A stretch of DNA of 37,534 nt from Gammaproteobacteria bacterium. Its GTDB lineage: Bacteria > Pseudomonadota > Gammaproteobacteria > Enterobacterales > Alteromonadaceae. Where the stretch lies: contig JAHIWM010000216.1 of assembly GCA_018815765.1 (NCBI GenBank), positions 1 to 37,534 on the forward strand, given 5' to 3'. Shown here piece by piece: positions 1 through 7,421 of this stretch. The stretch's first letter is position 1; each line of letters begins with the position of its first letter. Below the pieces are notes generated by a model. It was given only the letters and a program-made list of their open reading frames with translations, did no database searches and was not told the DNA's origin. Made by a program: the position numbers and the translations under genes.

Positions 1-599
1 ACAATAGACTCGACTTTCCACTGATTTAAAAACTCAGTTTCTTCGTCACGTAAATGCAGAATAATTTCTGTACCACGGCTAGGTTTGACGATAGGAGTAA
101 TAGTGTATTCACCCTCGCCTGTAGATTCCCACTCAACAGCAGAATCAGCTGGGGCACCTGCTTTACGGGTTTTGACTGTCACTTTGTCGGCGACGATAAA
201 AGCAGAGTAGAAACCCACACCAAACTGACCAATCAGTTGAGAGTCTTTGCTTTGATCACCAGACAGCTGACCAAAAAATTCTTTAGTGCCGGATTTCGCG
301 ATAGTACCTAAATGGCTAATCACCTCATCCTGCGTCATACCAATACCGTTGTCGCTGATGCTAATGGTTTTAGCGGCTTCATCCAGACTGATACGAACGC
401 GTAATTCGCCATCATTGTCATACAGGCTGCTGTCTGACAAAGCTAAAAAGCGCAGTTTATCAGCCGCGTCTGAGGCGTTGGATACCAGCTCGCGCAGGAA
501 AATTTCTTTATTGGAATACAGCGAATGGATCATCAGCTGCAGAAGTTGTTTGACCTCGGCCTGAAAGCCGTGCTTTTGTTTTTGTACTGTCTCAGTCAT
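1..599 (-). CDS. htpG: Molecular chaperone HtpG (Hsp90), N-terminal part, cut by window edge
   Basis: The ORF track misses this gene because its stop lies outside the window. Reading the minus strand from the ATG at 599 gives about 199 codons with no stop. The protein begins [16 protein letters not shown] and continues with hallmarks of the Hsp90 GHKL ATPase domain: [18 protein letters not shown]-like helix, SISDNGIGM (nucleotide-binding loop), LGTIAKSGT and [11 protein letters not shown]. HtpG is a cytosolic ATP-dependent chaperone dimer, usually about 620-640 residues, so roughly the first third is present. AAGGAG lies about 8 nt upstream of the ATG and fixes the start. It follows recR on the same strand, as in E. 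coli, but a 326-nt gap with a hairpin and a repeat separates them, so it probably has its own promoter. I could not find a convincing heat-shock promoter. Confidence 0.97.
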   Translation of the reverse strand, partial: MTETVQKQKHGFQAEVKQLLQLMIHSLYSNKEIFLRELVSNASDAADKLRFLALSDSSLYDNDGELRVRISLDEAAKTISISDNGIGMTQDEVISHLGTIAKSGTKEFFGQLSGDQSKDSQLIGQFGVGFYSAFIVADKVTVKTRKAGAPADSAVEWESTGEGEYTITPIVKPSRGTEIILHLRDEETEFLNQWKVESI

Positions 600-636
600 A
601 TACAGCTCCTTATCTTTCGTGGAATGACTTTAATGC

Positions 637-667
637 AAAGGCGCTAGTGCAAGGGCGTAGCGCCTTT
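637..667. terminator. Perfect 10-bp inverted repeat upstream of htpG
   Basis: AAAGGCGCTA at 637-646 is the exact reverse complement of TAGCGCCTTT at 658-667, with an 11-nt loop. On the minus strand the stem ends in only three T residues, so it is a weak intrinsic terminator for the recR transcript. It could equally be an operator or an mRNA structure in the htpG leader. It lies 38-68 nt upstream of the htpG start. Confidence 0.4.
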
Positions 668-784
668 CGAATTGTGCTGGCAAGGATATGGGTTTAATAC
701 CCACAAATATCAAGGGGGCAATAACGGCAAATCAAAGAACAAAATGGAGGAACAGGCAATTGGAGAAAGAATAAGCAGAGCTAA

Positions 785-925
785 AGCTCCAAGGATACAG
801 GTTTTGAGCAAAGGCATTGGAGCTAGAGCGCGGCGGCTAGCAAGCGAGCCCCCAGGAGCATAGTAGTCCCTATGTGACTAGGGCGAGAGGCGAAGCCAAC
901 AAAGCTATAGCTTCAAGGGCGCAGC
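785..925. repeat. Dispersed intergenic repeat between recR and htpG
   Basis: This stretch resembles a widespread gammaproteobacterial intergenic repeat that I recall from Vibrio, Shewanella and enterobacteria. On the minus strand it reads TTGTTGGCTTCGCC, then AGTCACATAG, a short loop, CTATGCTCCTGGGG. It carries nested inverted repeats: AGCTCCAA (785-792) with TTGGAGCT (817-824), and CATAG/CTATG within the core. The 63-codon plus-strand ORF at 672-863 runs through it and is not credible as a gene. The remaining part of the 600-925 gap (668-784) shows nothing I recognise. Confidence 0.55.
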
Positions 926-1528
926 TCAGATAGGTTTGCGGCCACTAAAGGCGTGTGACAAGGTAGTGCCATCCACATACTCTAAATCACCACCCACAGG
1001 CACACCGTGGGCGATACGGGATACATTGACCTGATACTTTTTGCACTGTTCAGCAATGTAATAAGCTGTGGCATCGCCTTCTACGGTCGGGTTGGTTGCC
1101 AATATCACTTCCTGCACTGAGCCTGTACCCAACTGCTTTTGCAGTAAATCCAGGCCCAATTCAGAGGGACCTATACCATCAAGTGGCGACAACTGGCCCT
1201 GCAAGACAAAATAACGGCCTTTAAACTGACCTGTTTGCTCTATGGCAAACTGATCAGAAGACGAAGCGACAATACAAAGGCTTTGACTGTCGCTGCGCCT
1301 CGGGTCTGAGCAAATAGCACATAAATCAGTTTCGCAAAAAGTACGGCACTGCTGGCAATGCCCTACTTTCTCCATCGCCACAGCCAAAGCTTTCGACAAC
1401 TGCACAGCGCCTGAACGGTTGCGTTCCAGCAACTGCAGGGCAATACGTTGTGCCGACTTTGGACCTACGCCTGGCAATATACGCAAGGCGTCGATCAGTT
1501 GCTGCAACAATGGGCTAAATTTGCTCAT
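926..1528 (-). CDS. recR: Recombination mediator protein RecR
   Basis: RecR acts with RecF and RecO to load RecA on gapped single-stranded DNA. The 200-residue product has the family's normal length and order. An N-terminal helix-hairpin-helix ([17 protein letters not shown], about residues 19-35) comes first, then a four-cysteine zinc finger (CQQC...CAIC, about 58-73). A Toprim domain follows with [10 protein letters not shown] and the C-terminal segment [19 protein letters not shown]. The start is 18 nt after ybaB on the same strand, so the two are almost certainly co-transcribed with dnaX, as in most proteobacteria. No strong Shine-Dalgarno is visible at this ATG, which fits translation coupled to ybaB. 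Confidence 0.97.
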   Translation of the reverse strand: MSKFSPLLQQLIDALRILPGVGPKSAQRIALQLLERNRSGAVQLSKALAVAMEKVGHCQQCRTFCETDLCAICSDPRRSDSQSLCIVASSSDQFAIEQTGQFKGRYFVLQGQLSPLDGIGPSELGLDLLQKQLGTGSVQEVILATNPTVEGDATAYYIAEQCKKYQVNVSRIAHGVPVGGDLEYVDGTTLSHAFSGRKPI

Positions 1529-1546
1529 AGTAGATCAGATAACCAC

Positions 1547-1882
1547 TTAAAACGGCATCTTAAAACCAGGAGGTAATTGCATACCACCTGTTACAGCAGC
1601 CATTTTGGCTTTATTATTTTCTTCAACACGGCGTACCGCATCGTTGATGGCTGCAGCTACTAAGTCTTCAACCATTTCTTTGTCATCCTGCATCAGACTG
1701 TCGTCGATGCTGACACGGCGTACATTGTGGTTGCCTGTCATGGTGACTTTCACCAAACCTGCACCCGACTCGCCCGTGACTTCCAGATTAGCCAATTCCT
1801 GCTGGGCTTTTTGCATTTTATCCTGCATGGCTTGCGCCTGCTTCATGATATTGCCTAAACCGCCACCACCACCTTTGAACAT
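1547..1882 (-). CDS. ybaB: YbaB/EbfC family nucleoid-associated protein
   Basis: This is a small DNA-binding protein of the YbaB/EbfC family. It forms dimers that coat DNA and is nearly always encoded between dnaX and recR. The ORF track begins at 1945, but the family start is the internal Met in [20 protein letters not shown], which gives 111 residues with AGAGAG just upstream. The body shows the expected amphipathic helix ([16 protein letters not shown]), the [16 protein letters not shown] strand region and [18 protein letters not shown]. The C-terminus [13 protein letters not shown] matches the family ending. The upstream 21 codons of the longer ORF look like 5' untranslated sequence. Confidence 0.96.
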   Translation of the reverse strand: MFKGGGGGLGNIMKQAQAMQDKMQKAQQELANLEVTGESGAGLVKVTMTGNHNVRRVSIDDSLMQDDKEMVEDLVAAAINDAVRRVEENNKAKMAAVTGGMQLPPGFKMPF

Positions 1883-1958
1883 AACTGTACTCTCTTTAAA
1901 AATGACTCGATTAAACTGGCGACAAGATAATGACTTGAGCCCCAAAATACAAGACGAA

Positions 1959-4103
1959 TTAGTTGACGATAATACTATCGGCGACTATTTCCGCCCCAAA
2001 CTCTTTTTGCAGTTGAACCACCCACGGATCCTGTTGCAGCAACTGCTCTACATAAACCAGACGTTCCTGCTCAATACGCTGCTGAATAGCCACTGGGCAA
2101 GTCTCGACCCAGGGTTGGTACTGAATTTCCAGCTGAACCGCTTTACTAAATGCCTGACTCAGCTCTTTGACAATTTCAGCACGGAATTTTTCTTTATCCA
2201 GATGCTGCTGGCTTTGACAGACCAGTAACTGCACCGTATCACCTGCCCAACTGATGCAACTGTGCAGCAGATATAACCGCAATAATCCACCTAAATTCAG
2301 GCTATCGACTAAAGCTGCCCACTCATCGACCTGAGCAGCAAGGCGCACAGAGAAGTTTTCAGCTGTAATCACACCATCAAAACGATACTGTGCCTTAGTT
2401 TCTGGCGACGCAGCAACTGGTTGTGGTTCTGGCACAGGTTCAGATTGATGTTGCTGCTGAAATTCCTGCCAGGCCCAATCGGCCGCAAAATCTGCATCCT
2501 CTGTTGGTATATCTGAAGGATCAGATTCATCCGGATAAGCAGACATTGCTGGTTCTGGCTGTTCTTGTGCGGCAGCGGAAACCTGAGTGAGCTGAATAAC
2601 AGCTGGAGCTGTCTGTAACGGCTGATTCACAGGAGCTTGCTGGTGTAACTCGGGCTGTTGAGCTGCAGCAGGAGCAGCTTGTGCTCTTTGGATAGCAGCA
2701 GCCTCTGCAGCCTTGGCTACAGCAGGAGTTGGTTCAGACTTTTTTTCGGTCTGAGTCTCCACAGCTCTATCAGCGCTAACAGCATCAGTTTTAATACCAC
2801 GACGCGCCAGAATAGAAGCGGCAATACCTGCTGCAGCTGGTGGCTGCGCTGCTGGTATTTCCATAGTAACTTCAGGCTCTGTCTGATAAGGCTCTGCCAT
2901 AGGAGGCATAGGATCAGGCTCTTTAGCCGGAACTGCAGTTTCAGGCAAATTAAATTTTGCTTTGAGTTCTGCCGCATGTGAGACAGGAGTTGAAGCGCGC
3001 ATGGCAGGAGAAGTATCAGTACCAGGCACAAAAGCTACAGCTCGTAATAACGCCATTTCCAGACCAATACGTGGCTCTGGTGCAAAGGCCAATTCTTTTT
3101 TACCGGAGATCAGTAACTGATAAAACAGCTGTAATTGCTCAGGGCTTTGTTGCTCTGCCAATTGCTGCACAAAAGCACTGTGGTCTGTGACCAAATCAGC
3201 AGCCTGCCAGTTAAACTGACTTAAGGCCGCCAAATGCAGTAAGGCCAGCATATCATCCAGCACATGGGCAAAATGACTATGCTGCTGTACCAATTGATCC
3301 AGATGCTGTTTCAGCGCAGCTAAATCACGGTTAATGACAGCAGCTAATAAAAGCTCAGCCCATTGCTGCTCCAGATATCCCAACATATCGCGCACCAGCG
3401 GCACTGTAATATTGGAATTACTCTGGGCTATGGCCTGATCAGTCAGACTTAATGAATCGCGTAAACTGCCTTTGGCAGCGCGGGCTAACAAAGCTAACGC
3501 ATCTTCGGCAGCCGGAATTCCTTCCTGCGCCAATACATAAGACAAATGCTGTTTAATTTGCTCTGGGCTTAACGCCTTTAAGCTGAACTGCAAACAACGG
3601 GATAACACTGTGACAGGCAGTTTTTGTGGATCAGTCGTCGCCAACAGAAACTTCACATGTGGCGGTGGTTCTTCCAGAGTTTTCAAAAGCGCGTTAAAGC
3701 TGTGGCGCGACAGCATATGCACTTCGTCTATTAAGTAGACTTTATAACGACCGCGGCTTGGCGCGTACTGCACGTTATCGAGTAAATCGCGTGTGTCTTC
3801 TACTTTAGTGCGGGATGCAGCGTCAATTTCTAACAGATCAACAAAAAAACCCTGATCAATTTCAACACAAGCACTACAGACACCACAAGGCGTGGAGGTC
3901 ACGCCAGTTTCGCAGTTTAAACTTTTAGCAAAAATACGGGCTATGGTGGTTTTACCGACACCACGGGTGCCGGTAAACAAATAGGCATGATGTAATCTGT
4001 TGTGATTCAGCGCATTAGTCAGCGCTGTTTTCACATGATCCTGGCCGACCAATTGACCAAAATGTTGCGGTCGCCATTTTCTTGCCAGTACTTGATAACT
4101 CAT
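1959..4103 (-). CDS. dnaX: DNA polymerase III subunits tau and gamma
   Basis: DnaX is the ATPase of the clamp loader and, as full-length tau, couples polymerase cores and DnaB helicase. Residues about 1-370 hold the AAA+ module: Walker [10 protein letters not shown], a four-cysteine zinc site (CETG...CGVCSAC), Walker [11 protein letters not shown] and the sensor VLSRCLQF. A long Ala/Pro/Gln/Glu-rich linker (about 370-570) leads to the tau-specific C-terminal domain. At 714 residues it is somewhat longer than E. coli tau (643), mainly in the linker. An A AAA AAG slippery heptamer at codons 453-455 should produce the shorter gamma form (separate entry). AGGTGG precedes the ATG. Co-directional with apt upstream and ybaB-recR downstream. 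Confidence 0.97.
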   Translation of the reverse strand: MSYQVLARKWRPQHFGQLVGQDHVKTALTNALNHNRLHHAYLFTGTRGVGKTTIARIFAKSLNCETGVTSTPCGVCSACVEIDQGFFVDLLEIDAASRTKVEDTRDLLDNVQYAPSRGRYKVYLIDEVHMLSRHSFNALLKTLEEPPPHVKFLLATTDPQKLPVTVLSRCLQFSLKALSPEQIKQHLSYVLAQEGIPAAEDALALLARAAKGSLRDSLSLTDQAIAQSNSNITVPLVRDMLGYLEQQWAELLLAAVINRDLAALKQHLDQLVQQHSHFAHVLDDMLALLHLAALSQFNWQAADLVTDHSAFVQQLAEQQSPEQLQLFYQLLISGKKELAFAPEPRIGLEMALLRAVAFVPGTDTSPAMRASTPVSHAAELKAKFNLPETAVPAKEPDPMPPMAEPYQTEPEVTMEIPAAQPPAAAGIAASILARRGIKTDAVSADRAVETQTEKKSEPTPAVAKAAEAAAIQRAQAAPAAAQQPELHQQAPVNQPLQTAPAVIQLTQVSAAAQEQPEPAMSAYPDESDPSDIPTEDADFAADWAWQEFQQQHQSEPVPEPQPVAASPETKAQYRFDGVITAENFSVRLAAQVDEWAALVDSLNLGGLLRLYLLHSCISWAGDTVQLLVCQSQQHLDKEKFRAEIVKELSQAFSKAVQLEIQYQPWVETCPVAIQQRIEQERLVYVEQLLQQDPWVVQLQKEFGAEIVADSIIVN
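2705..2760 (-). promoter_or_regulatory. Programmed -1 frameshift site in dnaX (gamma subunit)
   Basis: On the minus strand the codons GAA AAA AAG contain the slippery heptamer A AAA AAG (2745-2739) in the zero frame. A -1 slip makes the next codons GTC TGA, so gamma would end one residue later with 456 residues. E. coli dnaX uses the same heptamer and also stops at once. GGAG at 2760-2757 lies 11 nt upstream and could act as the stimulatory Shine-Dalgarno. A 7-bp hairpin (CTGTAGC/GCTGCAG with one U-G pair, loop CAAG, 2722-2705) lies 16 nt downstream, farther than in E. coli, so its role is less sure. Confidence 0.85.
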
Positions 4104-4124
4104 GCCACCTGCCTGTTGTTGGAA

Positions 4125-4673
4125 TTAATCGCCTGCAAATTCAACCAGACTGTAAAGGTTCAAACCCAGCTTTTCTAAACGGGCTTGTCCGCCTAAGTCC
4201 GGCAGATTTACCACAAAAGCAGCGTCTGTGGCTTTGCCACCTAAGCGCTCGACTAAACTGGTTGTTGCAGCAATAGTACCACCTGTAGCCAATAAGTCAT
4301 CCACTAACAGCACCTTATCTCCGGCCACTATAGCGTCTTTATGAATTTCCAACGTGTCTTCGCCGTATTCCAGCTGATAAGACTGGGCAATACGTTCACG
4401 TGGCAATTTTCCCGGTTTACGCACTGGCACAAAAGGTAATCCCATCGCATAAGCTAAAGGTGCACCAAAAATAAAACCGCGGGATTCAGTACCAACAATC
4501 TTAGTAAAACCTTTGCCCTGATACTCTAGTTTGAAGGCATCAATCACCTTCGCAAACGCATCGGCGTCCAGCATCAGACTGGTGACGTCACGAAATAAAA
4601 TACCTGGCTTTGGATAGTCAGGCACAGCTTTAATCACCTGACTTAATAAAGCGGAAAGAGATTGTGTAGTCAT
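4125..4673 (-). CDS. apt: Adenine phosphoribosyltransferase
   Basis: Apt salvages adenine: adenine plus PRPP gives AMP and pyrophosphate in the cytosol. The start chosen is the Met of [17 protein letters not shown] at 4673, giving 182 residues, the normal size (E. coli has 183). The longer ORF to 4724 adds 17 residues without family likeness. Visible motifs are [16 protein letters not shown], the [13 protein letters not shown] substrate loop, PVRKPGKLP and the PRPP-binding signature [17 protein letters not shown] lies about 10 nt upstream. It is 21 nt ahead of dnaX and is the first gene of the apt-dnaX-ybaB-recR unit. The terminator at 4739-4766 insulates it from the operon behind it. Confidence 0.97.
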   Translation of the reverse strand: MTTQSLSALLSQVIKAVPDYPKPGILFRDVTSLMLDADAFAKVIDAFKLEYQGKGFTKIVGTESRGFIFGAPLAYAMGLPFVPVRKPGKLPRERIAQSYQLEYGEDTLEIHKDAIVAGDKVLLVDDLLATGGTIAATTSLVERLGGKATDAAFVVNLPDLGGQARLEKLGLNLYSLVEFAGD

Positions 4674-4738
4674 TCTCAGAGCCTTGATTTTAAAATAAAA
4701 AACAACGTCGGGCAAAAACAGCACGACTTAAAATAGAT

Positions 4739-4766
4739 AAAAAAACCGCCACAAGGCGGTTTTTTT
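4739..4766. terminator. Strong rho-independent terminator, end of the hvf operon
   Basis: AAAAAAACCGCC, loop ACAA, GGCGGTTTTTTT: a perfect 12-bp stem counting the A/T tails, GC core of 5 bp, with a T tract in either direction. It sits 16 nt past the stop of the small ORF ending at 4782 and upstream of apt. It therefore most naturally ends the minus-strand hvf transcript. Confidence 0.93.
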
Positions 4767-4781
4767 ATCACTCGCAATACT

Positions 4782-4901
4782 TTAGCTGAAAAAGCGAACC
4801 CAGCTGATAATTGGAGGAAGGCATAAGCACGCCAGAAAAGCGACAATCAGTAAAACTAACTGGACTATGCCAAAAGATTCTTTAAAATTTTCGTCTGCCA
4901 T
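4782..4901 (-). CDS. Predicted small membrane protein at the end of the hvf operon
   Basis: This ORF is too short for the track. From the ATG at 4901 it encodes 39 residues: a polar start (MADENFKESFG), one hydrophobic stretch (IVQLVLLIVAFLACLCLPPII) and the tail SWVRFFS. An in-frame ATG at 4934 would give 51 residues and begin 11 nt after the hvfC stop. Neither start has a strong Shine-Dalgarno; coupling to hvfC is possible. It lies in the same direction as hvfBC and its stop is followed closely by a strong terminator, so it appears to be the last cistron. I do not recognise a family. HvfABC operons often carry a DoxX-like membrane protein (HvfD) here; this peptide is far too short to be one. 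Function unknown. Confidence 0.6.
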   Translation of the reverse strand: MADENFKESFGIVQLVLLIVAFLACLCLPPIISWVRFFS

Positions 4902-4945
4902 AATGCGAACCCATTCACTAAAAAGGTGGAACATGGTAATGAATT

Positions 4946-5683
4946 TTAGTCAGCTTGAAAAGCATGCACTATGCCTTTCTCTGCAAAATTTAGCAGTATT
5001 TGCTCTGCACCCGACAATAACTGAGTAGGATCCAGTTGTGGCACGTAAGGCGATAACTGCTCCAGCAGTTCAGTCAGGGTCAAACCCGGCTGTTGTGCCA
5101 ATACCTGTAATAACAAAGTGGTCAGTTGATTTAACGCGATAAATTTTACTTCGTCATCAAAATTGCGATGGATCAGTAAAAAACTGGCTTCGACTTCACT
5201 CGGCTGAAACTCAACACAAATTTTATGCACCGGATACTGATACGCCTGAACTGATGCTAAATCAGACAATTGCAGTGCCTGCTGTTTTAGATCCATCACT
5301 GCAAGCCCGACTAGTGCCTTACGGGTTGCCAATTCCAGCTCTAGCCACTCGTAGTGCGCCAATTCCAACATAAAAACAGGGTCATCATCCTGAAGTTTGT
5401 ATTGGTCTTGCAAAAAATCTAAGAAACTTTTGGCTATGGATAAAAAGAATGGATTCTCGCAGCGATAGCCGGCAAAAAACAGCTGTAAACGCTGTTGCCA
5501 TGCTTGCTCTGTGTACAAGGATTTCAATACAGGAAAAGCACTGCTGACAAACCCTGAAACATTGTTAAACAATAACTCCCGATACACATCCAGGCGTTCC
5601 TGCACCACATCGGCTGGTTTTTCGTTCTGCTCTGGAGAGCGTAAATAAGCCACGAACTGATGCTGGACCTGTTGAAATTTCAT
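4946..5683 (-). CDS. hvfC: HvfC-type RiPP maturation partner (DUF2063)
   Basis: The 245-residue product is a DUF2063/HvfC-like protein. Family members bind the precursor peptide and assist the MNIO enzyme HvfB in modifying cysteines. The N-terminal helical DUF2063 part is clear: QHQFVAYLRSPEQ, RLDVYRELLFNNVSGFVSSAFPVLKSL, then FFAGYRCENPFFLSIAKSFLDFL. The C-terminal half, with LDPTQLLSGAEQILLNFAEKGIV, resembles the winged-helix-like precursor-binding half of these proteins. Its ATG is separated from the hvfB TGA by a single base (TGA-T-ATG), so translation must be coupled. The partnership follows from family knowledge and gene order, not from any catalytic motif. Confidence 0.85.
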   Translation of the reverse strand: MKFQQVQHQFVAYLRSPEQNEKPADVVQERLDVYRELLFNNVSGFVSSAFPVLKSLYTEQAWQQRLQLFFAGYRCENPFFLSIAKSFLDFLQDQYKLQDDDPVFMLELAHYEWLELELATRKALVGLAVMDLKQQALQLSDLASVQAYQYPVHKICVEFQPSEVEASFLLIHRNFDDEVKFIALNQLTTLLLQVLAQQPGLTLTELLEQLSPYVPQLDPTQLLSGAEQILLNFAEKGIVHAFQAD

Positions 5684-5684
5684 A

Positions 5685-6533
5685 TCAGGCCCTTAACTTC
5701 ATAGAGTCAGTTGGCTGCAGGCGACGAATATGCGCTAGCTCAAGTTGCAGTTGCTGCATATCCGGAATGTTGAAATCCCGCTCCAGCAAAGTCGGAAACA
5801 GGCCATGATGCTGATAAGCTTCAGATAATAAAGCCCAAACCGGATCAGACACATCAGCACCATGGGTATCAATCAATAAGCTGTCATGTTGGCGGTAATG
5901 CCCCGCGACATGACCATAGGTAATACGTTTTGTTGGCAGTCCTTTTAGGAAAGCCAGAGCATCATAGCTGTGATTGACTGAATTAACGTATATGTTATTC
6001 ACATCTAACAGCAGCTTACAGTCGGCTAACTCTAATACCGCATTGGTAAACTCAAGCTCAGACAATTCCTGGCCAGGCGCTGCATAATAAGAGACATTTT
6101 CAATCACTAAAGGCTGCTCAAGAATATCCTGCACCATACGGATACGGTCAGCCACATACACAGCGGCCTCTTCGGTAAAAGGAATAGGTAATAAATCGTA
6201 CAGATGCCCTGCTGCAGAGCAGTAACTTAAGTGCTCGCTGTAGAGCTTAATCTGATGCTCTTTTAAAAAGGCTTTGATTTGACGAACAAAATCCAGATCT
6301 AATGGGTCAGGGCTACCTAAAGACAAAGACAAGCCATGACAAATAAAGGGATAACGTTCAGTTAATTGACGGAATTTTTTCTGGTAAGTACCGCCATAAG
6401 GTAACCAGTTTTCCGGCGCCACTTCGAAAAAGTCGACGTCCGCTTGCGGCTGATCCAATACAGAATTCAGCATTTCTCGCCGTAGGCCTAAACCCACCTG
6501 ATGCGAAGTTAAGCCAAAAGGGAAATCAGACAT
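5685..6533 (-). CDS. hvfB: HvfB-type multinuclear iron oxidase (DUF692)
   Basis: DUF692 proteins are TIM-barrel multinuclear non-heme iron enzymes (MNIO) that modify cysteines in ribosomal peptides. MbnB makes oxazolone/thioamide in methanobactin, and HvfB is reported to do related chemistry on EGKCG motifs. The 282-residue length is typical. Conserved acidic, amide and histidine segments likely to form the iron site are visible in order: FFEVAPENW, FICHGLSLSLG, LYSEHLSYC, VIENVSYYA, LLLDVNNIYVN, GHVAGHY, DTHGADV and LLERDFNIP. GAGGAG stands 6-11 nt before the ATG. It follows the precursor gene hvfA, with a 10-bp hairpin between them, and is tightly coupled to hvfC. Confidence 0.92.
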   Translation of the reverse strand: MSDFPFGLTSHQVGLGLRREMLNSVLDQPQADVDFFEVAPENWLPYGGTYQKKFRQLTERYPFICHGLSLSLGSPDPLDLDFVRQIKAFLKEHQIKLYSEHLSYCSAAGHLYDLLPIPFTEEAAVYVADRIRMVQDILEQPLVIENVSYYAAPGQELSELEFTNAVLELADCKLLLDVNNIYVNSVNHSYDALAFLKGLPTKRITYGHVAGHYRQHDSLLIDTHGADVSDPVWALLSEAYQHHGLFPTLLERDFNIPDMQQLQLELAHIRRLQPTDSMKLRA

Positions 6534-6550
6534 AAAGTCTCCTCAAAGCA

Positions 6551-6574
6551 GTCAGCCTGCCTGTGCAGGCTGAC
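6551..6574 (-). promoter_or_regulatory. Perfect 10-bp hairpin between hvfA and hvfB
   Basis: GTCAGCCTGC (6551-6560) pairs exactly with GCAGGCTGAC (6565-6574) around the loop CTGT. On the minus strand it lies just after the hvfA stop and ends about 7 nt before the hvfB GAGGAG ribosome binding site. There is no T tract, so a simple terminator is unlikely. A role in stabilising the precursor message, or in lowering hvfB expression relative to hvfA, is inferred from position. Confidence 0.7.
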
Positions 6575-6585
6575 CCAAGGTGGTA

Positions 6586-6909
6586 TTAAGCCATGCCTCC
6601 GCATTTACCTTCACCACATTTAGCTTCTTTAGTTTTTTCTTTGTCTTTAGCGTCTTTTTTATCGCCGCCACATTTGCCTTCACCACACTTGGCTTCTTTA
6701 TCTTTCGCTTTGGCTTTATCTTCGCCGCATTTAGCTTCTTTATCTTTGGCTTTGTCAGCGCCACATGAGGCTTCGGCGGACGCTAACTGGTAACCAGCAT
6801 TCAGCTGCTCAGCAGAAAACGGATTTGCATTTGCGCTTAAGCTCAAAGTGGCTAACGAACCCAGTACTAAAGCACTGACGGCAACAGCTGTAGTTTTATT
6901 TGATTTCAT
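6586..6909 (-). CDS. hvfA: HvfA-type cysteine-rich RiPP metallophore precursor
   Basis: The 107-residue product is a secreted precursor peptide of HvfA/bufferin type. Residues 1-28 form a signal peptide (KSNKTT, hydrophobic core, ANA|NPF), so the product should reach the periplasm. The rest is almost only Lys, Glu, Asp, Ala, Gly and Cys: six cysteines, with EAKCGE three times and EGKCGG twice. EGKCG is the motif reported to be modified by HvfB/HvfC into a copper-binding group. AAGGAA lies 8 nt before the ATG. The repeated GAA/AAG/GCG codons make open frames on other strands and frames (6552-6764, 6580-6768, 6593-6793); these are shadows. The usual inferred role is sequestering copper or a similar metal. 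No DoxX gene follows. Confidence 0.9.
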   Translation of the reverse strand: MKSNKTTAVAVSALVLGSLATLSLSANANPFSAEQLNAGYQLASAEASCGADKAKDKEAKCGEDKAKAKDKEAKCGEGKCGGDKKDAKDKEKTKEAKCGEGKCGGMA

Positions 6910-7064
6910 AACGATGTTCCTTGTGGTTGCATTAAATTGCCTAAAGTAGACCTGCTATACGAACAATAAATTTCATTATTTTTATATTTTTTGATTTGCA
7001 TCAGGATGGGACCGAAACAAAAGTCCAATAATCCTTGTTATCACTCATTGCAGAGATCCATAAC

Positions 7065-7421
7065 ATGGATTTTCAAGATTACGAAGACAAACTTGTTCAG
7101 ATGCGGTCACAGCAGGTTTTTAAGATCCTCAGCTATCTGAAATCTGTAGCTGACCCCGAAAATCTGCAGCTTTTACACCGCCTTGAAAACACAGATGTAG
7201 AGCAATGGCCAGAAGCTATGGGTATACATCTGTGCAAATCCTTGCATGAACTGAACAGTGAACTTCAATCAATTCTGGCAGCCCAAAGCCAATTTGACAT
7301 AGGGCAATATGGATACTGCGCATCGTGCGAAAAAAAATTAGAACCGCAAAGGCTCTGCTCCGATCCAACAACACAATATTGCCTCGAATGCCAAACGAAA
7401 TTAAACAAAGCCCATCGCTAG
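7065..7421 (+). CDS. DksA/TraR-type zinc-finger protein
   Basis: The product of 118 residues from the ATG at 7065 (the track uses a TTG at 7035) ends in a DksA/TraR-like four-cysteine zinc finger. The finger is in GQYGYCASCEKKLEPQRLC followed by YCLEC, with the typical CxxC-17-CxxC spacing and the preceding FDIGQYGYC. The N-terminal half is helical (MDFQDYEDKLVQMRSQQVFKILSYLK), like the coiled coil of this family. DksA-like proteins bind the secondary channel of RNA polymerase; short members are often poorly understood. The gene is divergent from hvfA across about 155 nt, so it may share control with that operon. Its stop overlaps the stop of the next, convergent gene at CTAG. No strong ribosome binding site beyond AGAG. 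Confidence 0.8.
   Translation: MDFQDYEDKLVQMRSQQVFKILSYLKSVADPENLQLLHRLENTDVEQWPEAMGIHLCKSLHELNSELQSILAAQSQFDIGQYGYCASCEKKLEPQRLCSDPTTQYCLECQTKLNKAHR

Noticed and set aside
600-700. Sigma-32 heat-shock promoter for htpG
   Set aside because: No sequence close to CTTGAAA and CCCCATNT with the right spacing was found; only a loose CCCTTGCAC is present.
672-863. 63-codon plus-strand ORF between recR and htpG
   Set aside because: It runs through a dispersed intergenic repeat, has Ala/Arg-rich low-information sequence and opposes the flanking genes.
6552-6793. ORFs on both strands over hvfA (6552-6764 minus, 6580-6768 plus, 6593-6793 plus)
   Set aside because: They are by-products of the repeated Lys/Glu/Ala/Cys codons of hvfA; only the 6586-6909 frame has a signal peptide, a ribosome binding site and known family motifs.
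7418-7421. Shared CTAG stop of two convergent genes as a possible frameshift or fusion
   Set aside because: Both proteins end naturally for their families; a 4-bp tail-to-tail overlap at a palindromic stop is an ordinary compact arrangement.
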